From NCBI GenBank assembly GCA_029567505.1, contig JAKPXO010000070.1:1-53211 (forward strand): a DNA stretch of 53,211 nucleotides, written 5' to 3'. The notes under the pieces are model-generated. The model saw only the letters and a list, made by a program, of their open reading frames with translations. It was not told the origin of the DNA and did no database searches. Within the stretch, counting starts at the first letter, position 1. Each line of letters starts with the position of its first letter. The position numbers were made by a program, and so were the translations under genes. Positions 35,001-43,800 of this stretch are shown in pieces. Origin of the DNA: Acidobacteriota bacterium. GTDB lineage: Bacteria > Acidobacteriota > Thermoanaerobaculia > UBA5066.

Positions 35001-36993
35001 GCGCCTCGCGAGCCGGCCAGACCTCCCGCTCGACGGCGGCGCGATCGGCGGCACCCGCTTCGGCGCCTACCTCGGCGAGACCGACGGCCAGCACGTCGCG
35101 ACTCTCCGAGCCGCGGCCGCCGCGCTCGGCCTCGACGTCTCCGGGCCGTGGAGCGCCCTCTCCCCGGAAGCGCGCACCCTCGCCATGGACGGCGCCGGAG
35201 AGCGAGCGTTCGTAGTGGACTGGAGCTGGAAGCGCGGGAAGCGCCGCGGCGTCCACCGCCTCGCGGCGCGGTGGGCCGGCTTCGCGCGGCTCGTCGAGGC
35301 CGAGTACGAGAGGGTCCACGCCGACGAACGGGGCGAGGAGCTCGAGCCGCTCCTCGTCGACCGTCCCTGCACCGCCTGCGGCGGCGAGCGGCTCGCACCG
35401 CCCGCCCGGGCCGTGACGTTCGCCGGGAAGCGGGCGCCCGAGGCCGCGGCCGCGGAGGCCGACGCGCTCGCCGCCTGGCTCGACGGAATCGCGGCCGGTC
35501 GCGCCGGCGTCGCGCCCGACCCGCTCGCCGCGACGGCCCCCGTCCGCGAAGCGCTCGTCCCTCGCCTCCGCGCGCTCCGCGACGCCGGCCTCGGCTACCT
35601 CTCCCCCGTGCGCGAGATGGCCTCCCTCTCCGGAGGAGAGGCGCAGCGCGTCAGGCTCGCCGCGGCGCTCGGCGGCGGCCTCGTCGGCGTGACGTACGTC
35701 CTCGACGAGCCGACGCAGGGGCTCCACCCGCGCGACACAAGGCGACTGGTCGACGTCCTTCGCTCCCTCGCCGACGCCGGGAACGCCGTCGTCGTCGTGG
35801 AGCACGACGCCGCGCTCGTCGCCGCCGCGGACCACGTCGTCGAGCTCGGGCCCGGGGCCGGCCCCGAGGGCGGCCTCGTCGTGGCGGAAGGTCCGCCCGC
35901 CGCTCTCCGGTCGGATCGTTCCTCCTACACGGGGCGACTCCTCGCCCGCGCCGACGCCCCGGCACCCCGCGCTCCTCGCGCCGTCGTTCGCGGCGTCACC
36001 GTCCGCGGCGCCGCTCGCCACAACCTCAAGGAGATCGACGTCGACTTCCCCGCGGGCGGGCTCGTCGTCGTCGCGGGCGTCTCCGGGAGCGGCAAGTCGA
36101 CGCTCGTCCTCGACGTCCTCGCCCCGTCGCTCCGCGCCGCGCTCCGGGGCGACGGGCCCGTCGGCTGCCGCGCGCTCGAGCGGCACGCGGAGATCGCCGA
36201 GGTCCTCGCTTCCGACCAGGACGGTCTCGCCGTGAGCGGCGGCAGCACCGTCGCGACGCTCTCGGGCTTCGGAGACGAGCTCCGACGCCTCTTCGCCGCC
36301 ACCCCGGAAGCGAAAAGGCGGAGGCTCGGCGCCGCGGCCTTCTCCACGAGCGTCCCGGGCGGGCGCTGCGAAGCGTGCGCCGGCCGAGGTGTCGTTCGCG
36401 TGCCGATGGACCTCCTTCCCGACGTGAACGTCGGCTGCGAGACTTGTGGCGGGCGCCGCTTCTCGGACGACGTTCTCGCCTGTCTCCTCGACGGGCGGTC
36501 GCTCACCGACCTCCTCGACGCGACGGTCTCCGACGCGACGTCGTGGCTCGCGTCGAGTCCCGCGCTCGCCCCGCCCCTCGCCGCGCTCCGCGACCTCGGC
36601 CTCGGCTACCTCCGGGTCGGGCAGGAAGGGGCGACGCTCTCCTCGGGCGAGCGGCAGCGTCTCCGCCTCGCGTGCCTCCTCGCCACGCCGCGCCGCGGGC
36701 GCGTCGCCCTCCTCCTCGACGAGCCGACGCGCGGCCTCGGCCTCGACGACGTCGACCGCCTCCTCTCTGCCCTCGGCCTCCTCGCCGACGAAGGGCACCT
36801 CGTGGTCCTCGTCGAGCACCACCCGGCCGTCCTCGCCGCGGCCGACCGGGTCGTCGAGCTCGGTCCCGATGGAGGAGCCGGAGGAGGACGGCTCGTCGGA
36901 GCCGGAGCACCGTCGACGGACGGCCTTCAGGGACGAGCGGAGAGCCGCCCTCCCCACGAACCGAGACGCGGCGCGGCCCGACGGTCCGGATAG
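32089..36993 (+). CDS. uvrA: Tandem (double) UvrA-like ABC ATPase without UvrB-binding domain
   Basis: 1634 residues if started at CTG 32089, with GAGGAA 7 bases before; no ATG, GTG or TTG exists in frame before the first Walker A. Four nucleotide-binding sites are present, at K39 (GVSGSGKSS), K514 (GVAGAGKTS), K838 (GPSGSGKSS) and K1336 (GVSGSGKST), with signatures LSPGE, LSGGE, LSGGE and LSSGE. The chain is two complete UvrA modules. Zinc knuckles recur (CPACCGLG, CESCEGAG, CPACRGLG, CEACAGRG). In both halves the segment after RSTVGT runs quickly to the zinc knuckle, so the approximately 120-residue UvrB-binding domain is missing, as in UvrA2 proteins. Fused UvrA is known from Chlamydia. 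DNA damage or intercalator tolerance is more likely than classic excision repair. Confidence 0.93.
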   Translation: MSHDFIRLRGAREHNLAGFDLEIPRGQLTVVTGVSGSGKSSLAFDTLLREGQRRFLELMPSYARQFAGGFRRPDLLGAEGLGPAIAVAQDVSSSNPRSTVGTLTEVHDLLRLLFARLGEPPAGVKPTRGLFSWNGSGACPACCGLGLEDRLDPELLVADAGKTIREGALRVSTPNGYLMYSQVTLAVLDEVLRAHGGSVDVPWRDLSDEVREVILRGSDRVLVPFGKHPLENRLKWKGITARPRQEGHYRGLLPVMEEILRGKRNDSILRFVRSTACAACGGARLSKEALSVTWRGATIAELSTRTARELRLLFADVGDGEVLGPIRDEIVARCGLLEDLGLGYLSFDRAAPTLSPGEARRLKLLSLALGELRGLVVVLDEPSAGLHPHDTARLLGVLRRLTARGQTVVVVDHEPLLARSADWLVDLGPGPAKEGGRLLFAGPPSDLLGPDGPDTPTRRALRGEGTVPTAPVSAAAAGDDVVLEGLSRHNVAGATLRLRPRALNVVTGVAGAGKTSLIDAAVTRLREGGSFARVVAVDAEPIGRTPRSNAATYTGAFDAIRELFAATPEAKARGFGKGHFTFNTAGGRCESCEGAGVHEVGMRWLGSVDLACGACGGRRLHADVLAVKLDGLSVADVLDLTAAEAEERFRRERKLARVLAVLVDLGLGYLPLGQSATTLSGGEAQRVKLATELARATGPALVVLDEPTTGLHPSDVAALVEAFRRLTAAGHTLLVADHDLDLLRAADRVTEVGPGSGPEGGLVVVEGTAADLAACAASPTGAALRGDLTAPLPAVVRDGREDEPLALSGVATHNLRGVAARFPCPGLTVVTGPSGSGKSSLVFDTLLAESQARFADLLSPWARRFLPMKGGAELESASGLHAAVAVPAEAARRNPRSTVGTTTGIDELLRLLFARGGSRPCPACGRDASGSACACGTRLEPLLASDFSPHSERGACPACRGLGFVEVCDPARLASRPDLPLDGGAIGGTRFGAYLGETDGQHVATLRAAAAALGLDVSGPWSALSPEARTLAMDGAGERAFVVDWSWKRGKRRGVHRLAARWAGFARLVEAEYERVHADERGEELEPLLVDRPCTACGGERLAPPARAVTFAGKRAPEAAAAEADALAAWLDGIAAGRAGVAPDPLAATAPVREALVPRLRALRDAGLGYLSPVREMASLSGGEAQRVRLAAALGGGLVGVTYVLDEPTQGLHPRDTRRLVDVLRSLADAGNAVVVVEHDAALVAAADHVVELGPGAGPEGGLVVAEGPPAALRSDRSSYTGRLLARADAPAPRAPRAVVRGVTVRGAARHNLKEIDVDFPAGGLVVVAGVSGSGKSTLVLDVLAPSLRAALRGDGPVGCRALERHAEIAEVLASDQDGLAVSGGSTVATLSGFGDELRRLFAATPEAKRRRLGAAAFSTSVPGGRCEACAGRGVVRVPMDLLPDVNVGCETCGGRRFSDDVLACLLDGRSLTDLLDATVSDATSWLASSPALAPPLAALRDLGLGYLRVGQEGATLSSGERQRLRLACLLATPRRGRVALLLDEPTRGLGLDDVDRLLSALGLLADEGHLVVLVEHHPAVLAAADRVVELGPDGGAGGGRLVGAGAPSTDGLQGRAESRPPHEPRRGAARRSG

Positions 36994-37005
36994 ACTCCAC
37001 GGTTC

Positions 37006-37842
37006 TTGAAGGCCCTCGCCGGACTCCTCTCTCGGACCCCTCTCCCGATCGCGGCTTTGGCGGCCTCGTTCCTCGCGTGGCTCTGGTGGACCGTCCTCCC
37101 CATCCGGAAGGGTCTTTCCTCGGCGAACCTCCGTCGGGCGCTGCCCGGAGTCCCACCGGGGCCGGCGCTGCGCCGGATGATGCGGGGGCTCGTCCTCGGC
37201 TACTTCGAGCTCTTCCGCGAGCTGCACCGGCCGGGGAGCGTCCACCTCGCGATCGAAGGAGCGGAGGCGATCGCCGCGCGCGTGAGCTCCGGGAACGGGA
37301 CGCTCGTCCTCGCGGGACACTTCGGCTCGTGGGACCTCGTCGGGCCGCTCATCGTCCGGCGCACCGGCTTCCCGACGACCGTCGTCGTCAAGGTCCCACG
37401 CTCGGCCTCGGTGGCGGCGCTGATGGAGCAGGTCCGGACCGGCTTCGGGATGGGGCTTCTCCCCAACCGCCGCGGCGTGATGCCTCAGGTCTACGAAGCC
37501 CTCGCGGCGGGGCACCTCGTCGTCTTCGTCCTCGACCAGAAGCTGGCCCGCGGCATTCCGGTCCCCTTCTTCGGCCGGCCCGCCCTCACCGCTCCTTCCC
37601 TCGCGGCCGCCGCCGTGAAGTCCGGCGCGCCGGTCCACTTCCTGGAGTACTGGAGGGACGGGACGGGCAGCCACGGCGCCCGCTTCTCGAGCCCCGTTCC
37701 CGTGACGGGACGGCTCGAGGACGACACGGCGGCGTTCACGACCCTCATCGAGGACGCGATCCGCCGCCGTCCCCACAACTGGCTCTGGATGCACGACCGA
37801 TGGAAAGGGGTCCCGGAGCCGGCACCGGCGCCCGTCCCGTGA
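37006..37842 (+). CDS. lpxL: Lipid A biosynthesis acyltransferase (LpxL/HtrB family)
   Basis: 278 residues from TTG 37006, 12 bases after the UvrA stop. An N-terminal hydrophobic helix (IAALAASFLAWLWWTV) anchors it to the inner membrane. SSANLRRALPG, the catalytic HX4D motif at H105 and D110 (HFGSWD), LLPNRRGVMPQVYEALAAG, FVLDQKLARGIPVPFFGRPA and the C-terminal WLWMHDRWK match the family. It transfers acyl chains from acyl-ACP to lipid A precursors. A slightly short member (family about 290-310). It supports a lipopolysaccharide-bearing outer membrane. Confidence 0.92.
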   Translation: MKALAGLLSRTPLPIAALAASFLAWLWWTVLPIRKGLSSANLRRALPGVPPGPALRRMMRGLVLGYFELFRELHRPGSVHLAIEGAEAIAARVSSGNGTLVLAGHFGSWDLVGPLIVRRTGFPTTVVVKVPRSASVAALMEQVRTGFGMGLLPNRRGVMPQVYEALAAGHLVVFVLDQKLARGIPVPFFGRPALTAPSLAAAAVKSGAPVHFLEYWRDGTGSHGARFSSPVPVTGRLEDDTAAFTTLIEDAIRRRPHNWLWMHDRWKGVPEPAPAPVP

Positions 37843-37917
37843 CGCCTGCGGGAGCACACGACCGGAGCGGATGAGAGAATTCGGCCGGATCGCGGACGAG
37901 AGCATCCGACGACATCC

Positions 37918-40785
37918 ATGACCGAGCCAGGACAGTCGACAGGAAGCGGCTCCCGGGAGGAGGCCGAGAGCGTCCTGCGCGAGGAGCGGGCGCTCTACCG
38001 CGACCTCGTCGAGGCCCAGCCCCGCGGCATCTACCGGGTTCGCTCGCATCACGCCGAGGCCGATGCCGCCGGAGTCAGTCTCGAATCCGGCCGGGCGCGG
38101 TACGTCGTCGAGTTCGTCTCGAGCCGCTTCCTCCAGCTCCTCGGCATGGATCCCGAGGAGTTCAGCACGCGCCACGGCTCCATCGACCACCTGATCCATC
38201 CCGAGGACCGGCCGTCGTTCGTCCAGGCGAACGAGCGGGCGCTCACGGGGCAGCTCCCGCTGCAGTGGGAAGGCCGCCTCACGGTTCGGGGGGCCGTCCG
38301 CTGGTTCCGGTTCGAGTCCGTCCCGAGTGCCATCGAGGGAGGAGGAGCCGTCTGGACCGGCACGCTCGAGGACGTCACGGATCGGCGGCAGGCGGTCGTG
38401 GGCCTCCGCGAGTCCGAAGCGCTCCTCCGGAGCTTCTTCGAGATCCCGCTCGTCGGCGCCTGCATCACCTCCCCGACGAAGGGCTGGCTCGAGGTCAACG
38501 ACAGCCTCTGCCACATGCTCGGGTACAGCCGCGAGGAGCTGGTACAGCTCACCTGGTCCGAGCTCACCCATCCCGACGACCTCGCGACGGACGTCGACCA
38601 GTTCGACCGGGTGATCCGGGGAGAAGTCGACGGGTACTCGATGGAGAAGCGTTACGTCCGGAAGGACGGGAGCGCCGTTCCGGTCGAGCTCGCCGTCAGC
38701 TGCGTGCGTGGGCCGGACGGCAGCGTCAACCACCTGATCGCGCTCATCTCGGACATCACCGAGAGGAGGCGGGTCGAAGAGCAGCTCCGCTGTCACCGCG
38801 AGCGCCTCGAGGAGCTCGTTGCCGAGAGGACCGCCCAGCTCGAGAAGAACCGGGCGCTCCTCGACGCCACCTCCCGCCTCGCACGGGTCGGGGGCTGGGA
38901 GTACGACGTCGGGCGCGAGAAGCTCACCTGGACCGAGATGGTCCGGGAGATCCACGAGGTCGAGCCCGGATTCGACCTCACGGTCGCGGCCGGCCTCGGC
39001 TTCTACGCCCCGGCGTCCCGGCCCGTCGTCGAGCCCGCCCTCTCACGCGCGGTCACCGCAGGAGAGCCTTTCGACCTCGAGCTCCAGCTGATCACCGCGA
39101 GGGGACGGTGCGTGTGGGTTCGCGCGGTCGGCCGGCCCGTGGTCGAGGGCGGCGCCGTCGTCCGAGTCGTCGGAGTCCTCCAGGACATCGACGCCCGGAA
39201 GAGGAACGAGGAAGACCTGGCGCGCTACCGGGCCCGGCTCGAGGAGCTCGTCGCCGAGCGAACGGCCGAGGTCGAGAAGGCGAACGCCCGCCTCGTCGAG
39301 GCGCAGGCCGTCGCCCACCTCGGAAGCTGGGAGTGGGACGCCCTCCGCGACGAGGTCCGAGGGTCGGAGGAGCTGCACCGGCTCTTCGGCGATCCCCCCG
39401 AAAGGCTCACGAGTTACCGGCAGATCGTCGACTTCGTCCATCCCGACGACCGGGAGAGCGTGCGGATCGCGCTCGAGGAGGCCCGAAGTCGCGGCGACGG
39501 CGCCCTCTTCCAGGCGTCCTACCGCATCCTGCTTCCCGACGGCCGGCTTCGCTTCATCAACGGTCGCGGCGTCGTCAACGTCGACGGCGCCGGGCGGCTT
39601 ACCGGCATGCTCGGGACCTGCCACGACGTCACGACCATCCGCGAGGCCGAGGAGGCGCTGCGGGAGAGCGAGGAGCGCCTCCGCGGCATCGTTTCCGAGG
39701 CTCCCTTCCCGATCGGACTCTACGCCGACGACGGCGAGATCCTCCTCGTCAACAACGCGTGGTGCCGGATCACCGGGTACGCGCCCGAGGAGCTCCGAAC
39801 GGTCGGTGACTGGGTCGCGCGGGCCTACGGGGAACGCAGAGAGCTCGCCCGGGCCGACATCGAGTCGAGCTTCTCGTTCGCCGACGCGGCCCGGGAAGGG
39901 GAGTTCGCGATCCGGACGAAGAGCGGCGAGAGACGCTACTGGGACTTCAGCTCGAGCCCCGTCGGGCGACTCCCCGACGGCCGGCGGCTCGTGACGACGA
40001 TGGCGATGGACGTGACCGAGCGCCGGCACGCCGAGGAGGAGGTGTGGGCCTACCGGGAGCACCTCGAGGAGCTCGTTCGGGAAAGAACCGCCGAGCTCGA
40101 GGCCGCGAACCGGGAGATGGAGAGCTTCTCGTACAGCGTCTCCCACGACCTGCGCGCGCCGCTCCGGGCGCTCGACGGGTTCAGCGCGATCCTCGCGCAG
40201 GAGTATCCGGACCGGCTCGACGAAAGGGGGCGCGGCTACCTCGACCGGATCCGGGCCGCGGCCCGGACGATGGCGCTCCTCGTCGACGGCCTCCTCAGCC
40301 TCGCCCGCCTCAACCGGAAGGAGCTGACGGTGAGTCCGGTCGACCTCTCGGCCCTCGCGCGGCGGGTCTCCGTGGAACTGACGTCGCTGGAGCCGGGCCG
40401 GACCGTCCGGCTCAACGTGAGGGACGGGTTGACCGCGGACGGTGATCCCCGCCTCCTGCACGTCCTCCTCGAGAACCTGATCGGGAACGCCCTGAAGTTC
40501 ACCTCCTCGCGTCCGGAGGCGACGATCGAGGTCGGGTGCACCGAGCGGGACGGGGAGAGGGTCTTCTTCGTGAAGGACGACGGGGTCGGGTTCGACATGG
40601 CGTACGCGTCGAAGCTCTTCCTCCCGTTCCAGCGCCTCCACAGCGCGAGCGACTTCCCGGGAACGGGAATCGGCCTGGCGACCGTCCAACGGATCGTCGC
40701 GCGCCACGGCGGACGGATCTGGCCCGAGTCGGCCCCCGACGCCGGTGCGACGTTCTTCTTCACGCTCGGCGGCGGCGGAGGCTGA
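37918..40785 (+). CDS. Multi-PAS sensor histidine kinase
   Basis: 955 residues without membrane helices. Five PAS-like domains can be marked: about 20-150, 155-285, 315-425, 450-570 and 580-700. Three nearly identical coiled-coil linkers separate them, each with LEELV, ERTA and a Glu/Lys tail (residues near 298, 440 and 715), so linkers may have duplicated with their domains. The transmitter has FSYSVSHDLRAPLRALDGFS with phospho-acceptor H743, then an ATPase domain with LLENLIGNALKF (N box), VKDDGVGFDM and PGTGIGLATVQRIVARHGG. A cytoplasmic sensor, perhaps for redox or a small ligand. No own response regulator lies next to it. It converges on the copper ATPase/receptor gene with 21 bases between stops. 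Confidence 0.94.
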   Translation: MTEPGQSTGSGSREEAESVLREERALYRDLVEAQPRGIYRVRSHHAEADAAGVSLESGRARYVVEFVSSRFLQLLGMDPEEFSTRHGSIDHLIHPEDRPSFVQANERALTGQLPLQWEGRLTVRGAVRWFRFESVPSAIEGGGAVWTGTLEDVTDRRQAVVGLRESEALLRSFFEIPLVGACITSPTKGWLEVNDSLCHMLGYSREELVQLTWSELTHPDDLATDVDQFDRVIRGEVDGYSMEKRYVRKDGSAVPVELAVSCVRGPDGSVNHLIALISDITERRRVEEQLRCHRERLEELVAERTAQLEKNRALLDATSRLARVGGWEYDVGREKLTWTEMVREIHEVEPGFDLTVAAGLGFYAPASRPVVEPALSRAVTAGEPFDLELQLITARGRCVWVRAVGRPVVEGGAVVRVVGVLQDIDARKRNEEDLARYRARLEELVAERTAEVEKANARLVEAQAVAHLGSWEWDALRDEVRGSEELHRLFGDPPERLTSYRQIVDFVHPDDRESVRIALEEARSRGDGALFQASYRILLPDGRLRFINGRGVVNVDGAGRLTGMLGTCHDVTTIREAEEALRESEERLRGIVSEAPFPIGLYADDGEILLVNNAWCRITGYAPEELRTVGDWVARAYGERRELARADIESSFSFADAAREGEFAIRTKSGERRYWDFSSSPVGRLPDGRRLVTTMAMDVTERRHAEEEVWAYREHLEELVRERTAELEAANREMESFSYSVSHDLRAPLRALDGFSAILAQEYPDRLDERGRGYLDRIRAAARTMALLVDGLLSLARLNRKELTVSPVDLSALARRVSVELTSLEPGRTVRLNVRDGLTADGDPRLLHVLLENLIGNALKFTSSRPEATIEVGCTERDGERVFFVKDDGVGFDMAYASKLFLPFQRLHSASDFPGTGIGLATVQRIVARHGGRIWPESAPDAGATFFFTLGGGGG

Positions 40786-40806
40786 CGCGGCGGAGCCGGC
40801 CGCCTG

Positions 40807-43800
40807 CTAGGACGGCCGGTCGAGGACCTCGCGGACTCGCCGCAGGAGGTCCAGGGGGGCGACGGGCTTCATGACGAGCTCGAAGCTCTCGCGGCCCGCT
40901 CCCCGGACCTCGGCGAGGTCGGGCGAGTAGCCGCTCGAGAAAAGCAGCTTCACGCCCGGCCGAAGCCTGCGGATCTCGTCCGCGGCCTCCCGGCCCCCCT
41001 TCCTCGGCATGATCAGGTCCATGAGGACGAGGTGGATGCCGTCACGCCGGGCCGCGAATTTCTCGATCGCGTCCTGGCCGTCCTCGGCCAGGACGACGTC
41101 GTACCCCGCCTCGGCCAGGACCGTGAGGAGAAGGTGCCGGACGCTCGCCTCGTCCTCCGCGACGAGGATCGTCTCGCTCCCGCCGCGGACGGGCGGAGAC
41201 GCCGCCACCTCGTCGTCCATCGCCGAGCCGGCCTCGTGGATCGGGAGGTAGACCCGGATCACGCTGCCGCCGCCGGGCTCGCTGTAGACGCTGAGGAAGC
41301 CCCGGTGCTGCTTCACGATCCCGTAGACGATCGACATCCCGAGGCCGGTCCCCTTCCCCGCCTCCTTCGTCGTGAAGAACGGCTCGAAGATCCTCTTGCG
41401 CGTCTCCTCGTCCATGCCGCAGCCCGTGTCGGCGACCGAGAGGACGGCGTATCTTCCCGGGGAGCCCCAGCCGTGGAGCGCCGAGAACCGCTCGTCGAGC
41501 ACCTGGACTCCCGTCTCGATCGTCAGGACGCCGCCCTTCGGCATCGCGTCCCGCGCGTTCGTCGCGAGGTTGATCAGCACCTGCTCGAGCTGGCCACCGT
41601 CGGCGAAGACGACGAGCGTCGCGTCGTTCGTCACCGTCCGGAGCCTCACGTCCTCTCCGATGATCCGGAGGAGGAGCTTCTGCACCCGGAGGACGACGTC
41701 ATGGAGGTTCAGGGCCTTCGGGGACATGGCCTGCTTGCGGCTGAACGCGAGAAGGGCCCGCGTCAGCTGAGAGGCCCTCTCCGCGGCCGCCACGACCTGT
41801 CCCAGCCGCTCGGCCTGCTTCGCGTCGGCCGAGAGCGCGGGGCCCAGGAGGTGGCAGTAGCCCAGGATCACGGAGAGGATGTTGTTGAAGTCGTGGGCGA
41901 CGCCCCCCGCGAGCTGCCCGATCGCTTCCATCTTCTGGGCCTGGAGGAGCTGGGACTCGAGCTTCCGTTGGTCCGAAACGTCCCGGAAGACGCAGGCCGC
42001 TCGCGTTACGACGTCCCCCTCTTGGACCGGGATGACGAGGACCGACAGGTCGCGAAGCCCTCTCCCCGGGGACTCCATCGTCATCCCGAACTCCCGCTCC
42101 TTCCCGGCGAAGCACGCGTCCAGCTCCGGCCCGAGCCTCGCGAGAGCCTCCTCCCCGAGCACCTCCCCGACCCCGCGTCCCGCGACCCTCTCGCCGGACG
42201 CGCCGCGGAACGAGAGGAGGGCGCCGTTAGCGAGGACGAACCGGCGGACGTCGTCGAGGACGCAGATCAGGTCCGTCGAGCTCTCGATCACCTTGCGGTA
42301 CTCGTGGAGCCGCGTCTCGGCCTCCCGCCGGTCCGTCACGTCCTCGAAGATCCCGAGGACGCCGTAGACCTCGCCCCCGCCGTTCGTGAGGGGGACCTTC
42401 GACGTGTCGAGCCACGTGGCCGAGCCGTCCGGCATTCGCTGGGACTCGAGGATGTGGAGCTTCGGTCGCCCGGAGGCGATGACCTCCCGGTCGTCGGCCC
42501 GGTAGGCCTCGGACTCGCTCCGCGTCCAGGGGAGGTCGAAGTCCGTCAGGCCCACGATCCCGGCCGGGTCCTTCAGGCCGGCTCGTGAGGCCATCTGCCG
42601 GTTGCAGCCCATGTAGACGCTCTCCCTGTCCTTCCAGAAGACCGACTGCGGGATCGCGTCCATCACGTGCGCGAGCATGTTGCGGCTCCGGCGCAGCTCC
42701 TCCTCCGCCGCCTCCCGGACCGCCACCTCCGCGACGAGGGCGGCGTTCGCCGCGGCCAGCTCGGCCGTCCGCTCCACGACGCGCCGCTCCACCTCCGCAT
42801 ACGCCCTCCTCAGCTCGTCCCGCGTCCTCTCGAGCGAAGCCTTCTCGTCCTCGAGCGCCCGGTTCACGAGGCGAAGCTGCTCCGGGCTCGGAAGCGCGAG
42901 GATCCTCGGGAGGAGCGGCCAGAGGACGACCGCGGTCGCCAGCGACGCGGCGGCGCAGATCGAGTCGACCGTCGCCTGCCACCAGTCCACCGGCCACCAG
43001 AGGCCGAGGACGTGGACGAAATGCGTCGTGCCGCACGCGAGGATAAAGAGGCCGAACAGGACGAGGACCCACGAGAACGGAAGGTCCTTCCTTCGGACCT
43101 TGAAGACGATGAGGAAGACCGGGATCGACGCATAGGAGACGGCGATCACGCCGTTGGCGATCGCCATGACCATCATCAGGGCCGGCGTCATCGTCCCGGG
43201 GAGGGCCCCTCGGATCTCGGCCCCGTCCGCCATCGCGAGCATCGGGACGACGATCAGCGCCGCGAGCGCCGCCGCCGGCGCGAGGACGCGCGGCACGAGC
43301 GCGAGGCCCCGCCGCCACGCCTCTCTCGGCGCGACGAACGCCTCGAGCGGCGCCTTCCGGAGGCGCAGGCTGTTCGTGACGACGAAGAGCGAGCTGAAGA
43401 CCATCGCTCCGGCCGCCACCATCGGGCTCAGGAGGCCGTAGGCCGCGACGGGGATCAGCGCGACGTTGTAGAAGAGCGCCCAGACGAGGTTCTGGTGGAC
43501 CGTCTGGAGGGACGCGCGAGAGAGGACGATCGCCCGTCCGACGCCCCGCAGGTCGCCGCTCATCAGCGTGACGGCGGCCGCCTCCTTGGCGACGTCCGTC
43601 CCGGTCCCGAGGGCGATGCCGACGTCGGCCTGAGCGAGAGCCGGCGCGTCGTTGATCCCGTCGCCGACCATCACGACGACGGGCGGGGGCGTGCCGGGCG
43701 CCCTCGGCGCCTCGCGGAGCCTCCGGATTGCCTCCGCCTTCTCCTCCGGCCTCACCTCCGCGCGCACCCGCTCGATGCCGACCTCGCGGGCGATCGCCTC

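Noticed and set aside
32494-38955. A stop-free minus-strand frame of about 2150 codons opposite the UvrA-like, acyltransferase and PAS kinase genes
   Set aside because: It is rich in Glu, Arg, Gly and Asp with no domain, spans three real genes on the other strand and is the usual antisense shadow of GC-rich coding sequence.
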